Part shown: in pieces, positions 32,882-35,114 of the stretch
Position numbering within the stretch: position 1 is the first letter of the stretch
Layout: each line of letters opens with the position of its first letter
Assembly (NCBI GenBank): GCA_018623195.1
Contig: JAAZVY010000014.1
Coordinates: 1-35,114 of the forward strand
Length of the DNA: 35,114 nucleotides
Direction: 5' to 3'
DNA from: Flavobacteriaceae bacterium
GTDB taxonomy: Bacteria > Bacteroidota > Bacteroidia > Flavobacteriales > Flavobacteriaceae
Translations under genes and position numbers: made by a program
The notes under the pieces: model-generated
The model's database searches: none
Told to the model about the DNA's origin: nothing
What the model saw: only the letters and a program-made list of their open reading frames with translations

Positions 32882-33850
32882 ATGGCACGAATCCTTACAG
32901 GAGTACAAAGTACAGGAACCCCTCACCTTGGGAATATACTTGGAGCAATCCTACCAGCAATATCTCTGGCAAATAGTGCAGAGAACGATTCTTATTTGTT
33001 TATCGCTGATATGCATTCGCTCACCCAGATTAAGGATGGTGCAACCTTGAGAGCAAACACCTTTTCAACTGCGGCAACTTGGCTAGCCTTTGGGCTGGAT
33101 GTCGACAAAACGGTATTCTATAGACAAAGCGACGTACCTGAGGTTACCGAGTTGTCTTGGTATCTAAGTTGTCTATTTCCCTACCAAAGACTTACTCTTG
33201 CACATTCATTTAAGGATAAAGCTGATCGTTTAGAAGACGTAAATGCCGGATTATTTACCTATCCCATGCTTATGGCTGCTGACATTCTTCTTTATGATGC
33301 AGAGCAAGTACCCGTAGGTAAGGATCAGCTGCAACACTTAGAGATGACAAGAGACGTTGCTCAACGCTTTCACAATAAGTACGGTGAAACCTTTGTTTTG
33401 CCAGAAGCGACAATCAACGAAAGCACCATGTACATCCCTGGCACTGATGGTCAAAAAATGAGTAAAAGCAAAGGAAACCTCATCGATGTTTTTGCTCCCG
33501 AAAAAGAGCTTAAAAAGCAAGTCATGGGTATTCTTAGCGATAGCAAAAGTCTTGAAGAGCCTAAAGATCCCTTAACAGACACCACTTTTGCCTTGTACAA
33601 GTGTCTCGCTCCACAAGACGAAATAGAGGCGATGAGCGCCAACTACTTGGCTGGAAATTACGGCTACGGTCATGCCAAAAAAGCATTATTAGAACTTATT
33701 CTTCAAACCTTTCAGGAGCCAAGAGAAAAATATGAGTATCTACATGCGCATCCTCAAGAAGTCGAAGACGCCTTACAGCAAGGGGCAGAAAAAGCTAGGA
33801 AAACAGCCCAGGCAGTACTTCAAAGAGTACGAGAAAAGGTTGGCTTTTAA
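32882..33850 (+). CDS. trpS: Tryptophanyl-tRNA synthetase
   Basis: 322 residues from ATG 32882. Class I synthetase with the HIGH-type motif TPHLGN (12-17), the KMSKS loop as KMSKSKG (about 198-204), and PVGKDQLQHLEMTRD typical of TrpRS. A TTG two codons upstream is possible, but the ATG is standard. It is divergent from plsC and its stop lies 1 bp from the dprA stop. Confidence 0.97.
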   Translation: MARILTGVQSTGTPHLGNILGAILPAISLANSAENDSYLFIADMHSLTQIKDGATLRANTFSTAATWLAFGLDVDKTVFYRQSDVPEVTELSWYLSCLFPYQRLTLAHSFKDKADRLEDVNAGLFTYPMLMAADILLYDAEQVPVGKDQLQHLEMTRDVAQRFHNKYGETFVLPEATINESTMYIPGTDGQKMSKSKGNLIDVFAPEKELKKQVMGILSDSKSLEEPKDPLTDTTFALYKCLAPQDEIEAMSANYLAGNYGYGHAKKALLELILQTFQEPREKYEYLHAHPQEVEDALQQGAEKARKTAQAVLQRVREKVGF

Positions 33851-33851
33851 C

Positions 33852-34946
33852 CTATATCGAATAGGAATTATCAGGGTTATGAATCACCTGATCCTCTAAA
33901 TGCATTTTAAGTAATAGCTCCAGTACTGTATCCTTTTCAAGCCCCGATAATTGAATGATTTGACTAGGATAAAGCTTTTGATGGAATTTCAATAGCTCAT
34001 AAATTTTTAAAATTTCAGGGTCTTTAGGAGGCTTCTTCGAGAGTGATTTTCTCAAAGGAAATTGAACACCTAAATGAGTTGCAATAGTTTCAGGTCTTTC
34101 ATACAGTGATGCAGAATGATTGGCGATTAAACGATTACACCCCTGCGACGCTTCTTTATGAATATCACCGGGCGAAGCAACTAAATGGCTATGATAATCC
34201 TTGGCAAAATTTGCTGTTACCAAACTTCCCCCTCGCTCCGCAGACTCTACCACCCAAACAACATCCGCCATGCCCGCTATTAGTCGATTTCTCGCAAGAA
34301 ATCGCCCTTTGTGAGCCGAACTTTGTATCGGGTATTCTGAAAACGTAAACCCCTTTTGCTCTAATCCCTTACGCAATGAAATGTGCGATTTAGGGTAAGT
34401 ATGGTCTAACCCATGAGCTAGAACACTGTGAACCGTGAACCCAGAATTGCTCGCAACACTTTGGGAATAACTGTCGATACCATATGCCAAACCACTAATG
34501 ACCTCGAAATTAGGTTCCTGTGCTATTTGAAAAAATTCATCTATTTGCGCTTTCCCATAAGCGGTCATCTTTCGGGTACCAACAATAGCAAGAAGCGGTA
34601 GTCGCCGATTAGATGTGCTGGCATCTCCTGTTCGATAGATAAGAACAGGAGCGTCACTCATCTTGTTGGAGTTAAAAGGATATTCTTTGTCGAGAAAAGA
34701 AATGGTTCTTACCCCCATTTCTTCTTGCTTTCTGTAAATCTCGAGGGCCTTGAGACACTTTATCTTGTCTAGGGGGTTTATTTTATATACCGATGAGTAT
34801 TTTATTGATTCTCCTCTAATTAAACATTCAACAATCTGCTGATTATCAAAATTTTGCAAAAAAAATTCTCTAAGTTTTTTAGGTGAAAGTCCTAAAAATT
34901 GACTCAATAGAAACAAGGTTTCATGCGTGGTTAGTTTTGAAAACAT
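33852..34946 (-). CDS. dprA: DNA-processing protein DprA
   Basis: 364 residues. Loads RecA onto incoming single-stranded DNA during natural transformation. The Rossmann-like core is marked by AIVGTRKMTAYG, ISGLAYGIDSYSQ, VLAHGLDHTYP, GRFLARNRLIAGMADVVWVVE and RGGSLVTANFA. A C-terminal winged-helix domain (about 300-364) is present. The N-terminal helical part is the usual SAM-like domain. It is close to recA in this window but not in the same transcript. It is divergent from the HU-CCDC81 gene. Confidence 0.96.
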   Translation of the reverse strand: MFSKLTTHETLFLLSQFLGLSPKKLREFFLQNFDNQQIVECLIRGESIKYSSVYKINPLDKIKCLKALEIYRKQEEMGVRTISFLDKEYPFNSNKMSDAPVLIYRTGDASTSNRRLPLLAIVGTRKMTAYGKAQIDEFFQIAQEPNFEVISGLAYGIDSYSQSVASNSGFTVHSVLAHGLDHTYPKSHISLRKGLEQKGFTFSEYPIQSSAHKGRFLARNRLIAGMADVVWVVESAERGGSLVTANFAKDYHSHLVASPGDIHKEASQGCNRLIANHSASLYERPETIATHLGVQFPLRKSLSKKPPKDPEILKIYELLKFHQKLYPSQIIQLSGLEKDTVLELLLKMHLEDQVIHNPDNSYSI

Positions 34947-34964
34947 GCTTAAAGGTATCCCTGT

Positions 34965-34987
34965 GGGCTGAAGAATACTTGCAGCCC
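34965..34987. repeat. GC-rich dyad between dprA and the HU-CCDC81 gene
   Basis: GGGCTG-AAG-AATA-CTT-(G)-CAGCCC: nine pairs with a single bulged G. No T-run on either side, in a divergent promoter region. It may be a regulatory dyad. Confidence 0.35.
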
Positions 34988-35034
34988 AATAATAGGCCTA
35001 TAAGAATTGAGTAAATTTTAAGATATTTGTGTCT

Positions 35035-35114
35035 ATGCATCTTGCCCCATATATCGAAACGCTTCTTGAAGAGAGAAACTTCGTAATACTACCTGGTTTT
35101 GGAGCTTTTGAACC
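35035..35114 (+). CDS. HU-CCDC81/SPOR-type cell-surface DNA- or peptidoglycan-binding protein, 5' part
   Basis: The first 26 codons are visible, then the window ends. MHLAPYIETLLEERNFVILPGFGAFEP matches the start of the Bacteroidota HU-CCDC81 domain (pattern LLxxxxxVxxPGFGxF), usually followed by a second HU-like part, a membrane helix and a SPOR domain. The rest cannot be checked here. It is divergent from dprA, a neighbourhood I recall as conserved in Flavobacteriales. Confidence 0.72.
   Translation, partial: MHLAPYIETLLEERNFVILPGFGAFE

Noticed and set aside
32826-32888. GTG start of plsC at 32888
   Set aside because: It would overlap the trpS start on the other strand and place the probable -7 box inside the gene.

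Overview
The window looks like chromosomal core DNA of a Bacteroidota bacterium, most likely in or near Flavobacteriales. The evidence is an OmpA-type protein with thrombospondin type-3 repeats, a TonB-receptor plug protein, a RicT-type PSP1 protein, an acylornithine (not ornithine) transcarbamylase, the dprA/HU-CCDC81 neighbourhood, and promoter -7 boxes of the TAnnTTTG type directly upstream of many genes. Genes are tightly packed. I see no insertion sequence, prophage, CRISPR array or rRNA.

Layout. 1-4669 (+): the 3' end of kbl, an OmpA/TSP3 outer-membrane protein and an AddB-like nuclease, all overlapping. 4642-13504 (-): one arginine operon, in transcription order leader peptide, GNAT, argG, argC, proC, argD, argF', argB, argE', argH. 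13685-13804 (-): tRNA-Ala(GGC) and its terminator. 13912-16654: a small exported Asn/aromatic-rich protein (+), a plug-TPR surface protein (-) and a GNAT (+). 16674-21223: crotonase and LpxH (+), then RecJ, OsmC, RsmI and a 59-residue protein (-). 21317-26284 (+): tdk, alr, asd and a prolyl oligopeptidase lipoprotein. 26300-30946 (-): PBP1A, RicT and TrhO. 31079-35114: recA (+), plsC (-), trpS (+), dprA (-) and the start of an HU-CCDC81 gene (+).

The strongest observation is at 13451-13504 on the minus strand. A 17-codon open frame reads MTQHIITPIRRIRRRRP, with six arginines among its last eight residues. A Bacteroidota-type promoter lies just upstream, and competing base-pairings run through and beyond the frame. 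It sits directly in front of the arginine operon and looks like a ribosome-mediated arginine attenuator.

The operon also appears to encode a complete acyl-arginine route. The transcarbamylase has Ala at position 90, where Glu marks the N-acetylornithine enzyme and Pro/Ser/Val/Ala give the N-succinylornithine enzyme, so succinylated intermediates are predicted. The first operon gene, a GNAT with four C-terminal cysteines, is the natural candidate for the missing N-acylglutamate synthase because no argA or argJ is present here.

Limits: family calls come from motifs read by eye. No alignment, folding-energy or database search was run. Comparisons with characterised enzymes are from memory.
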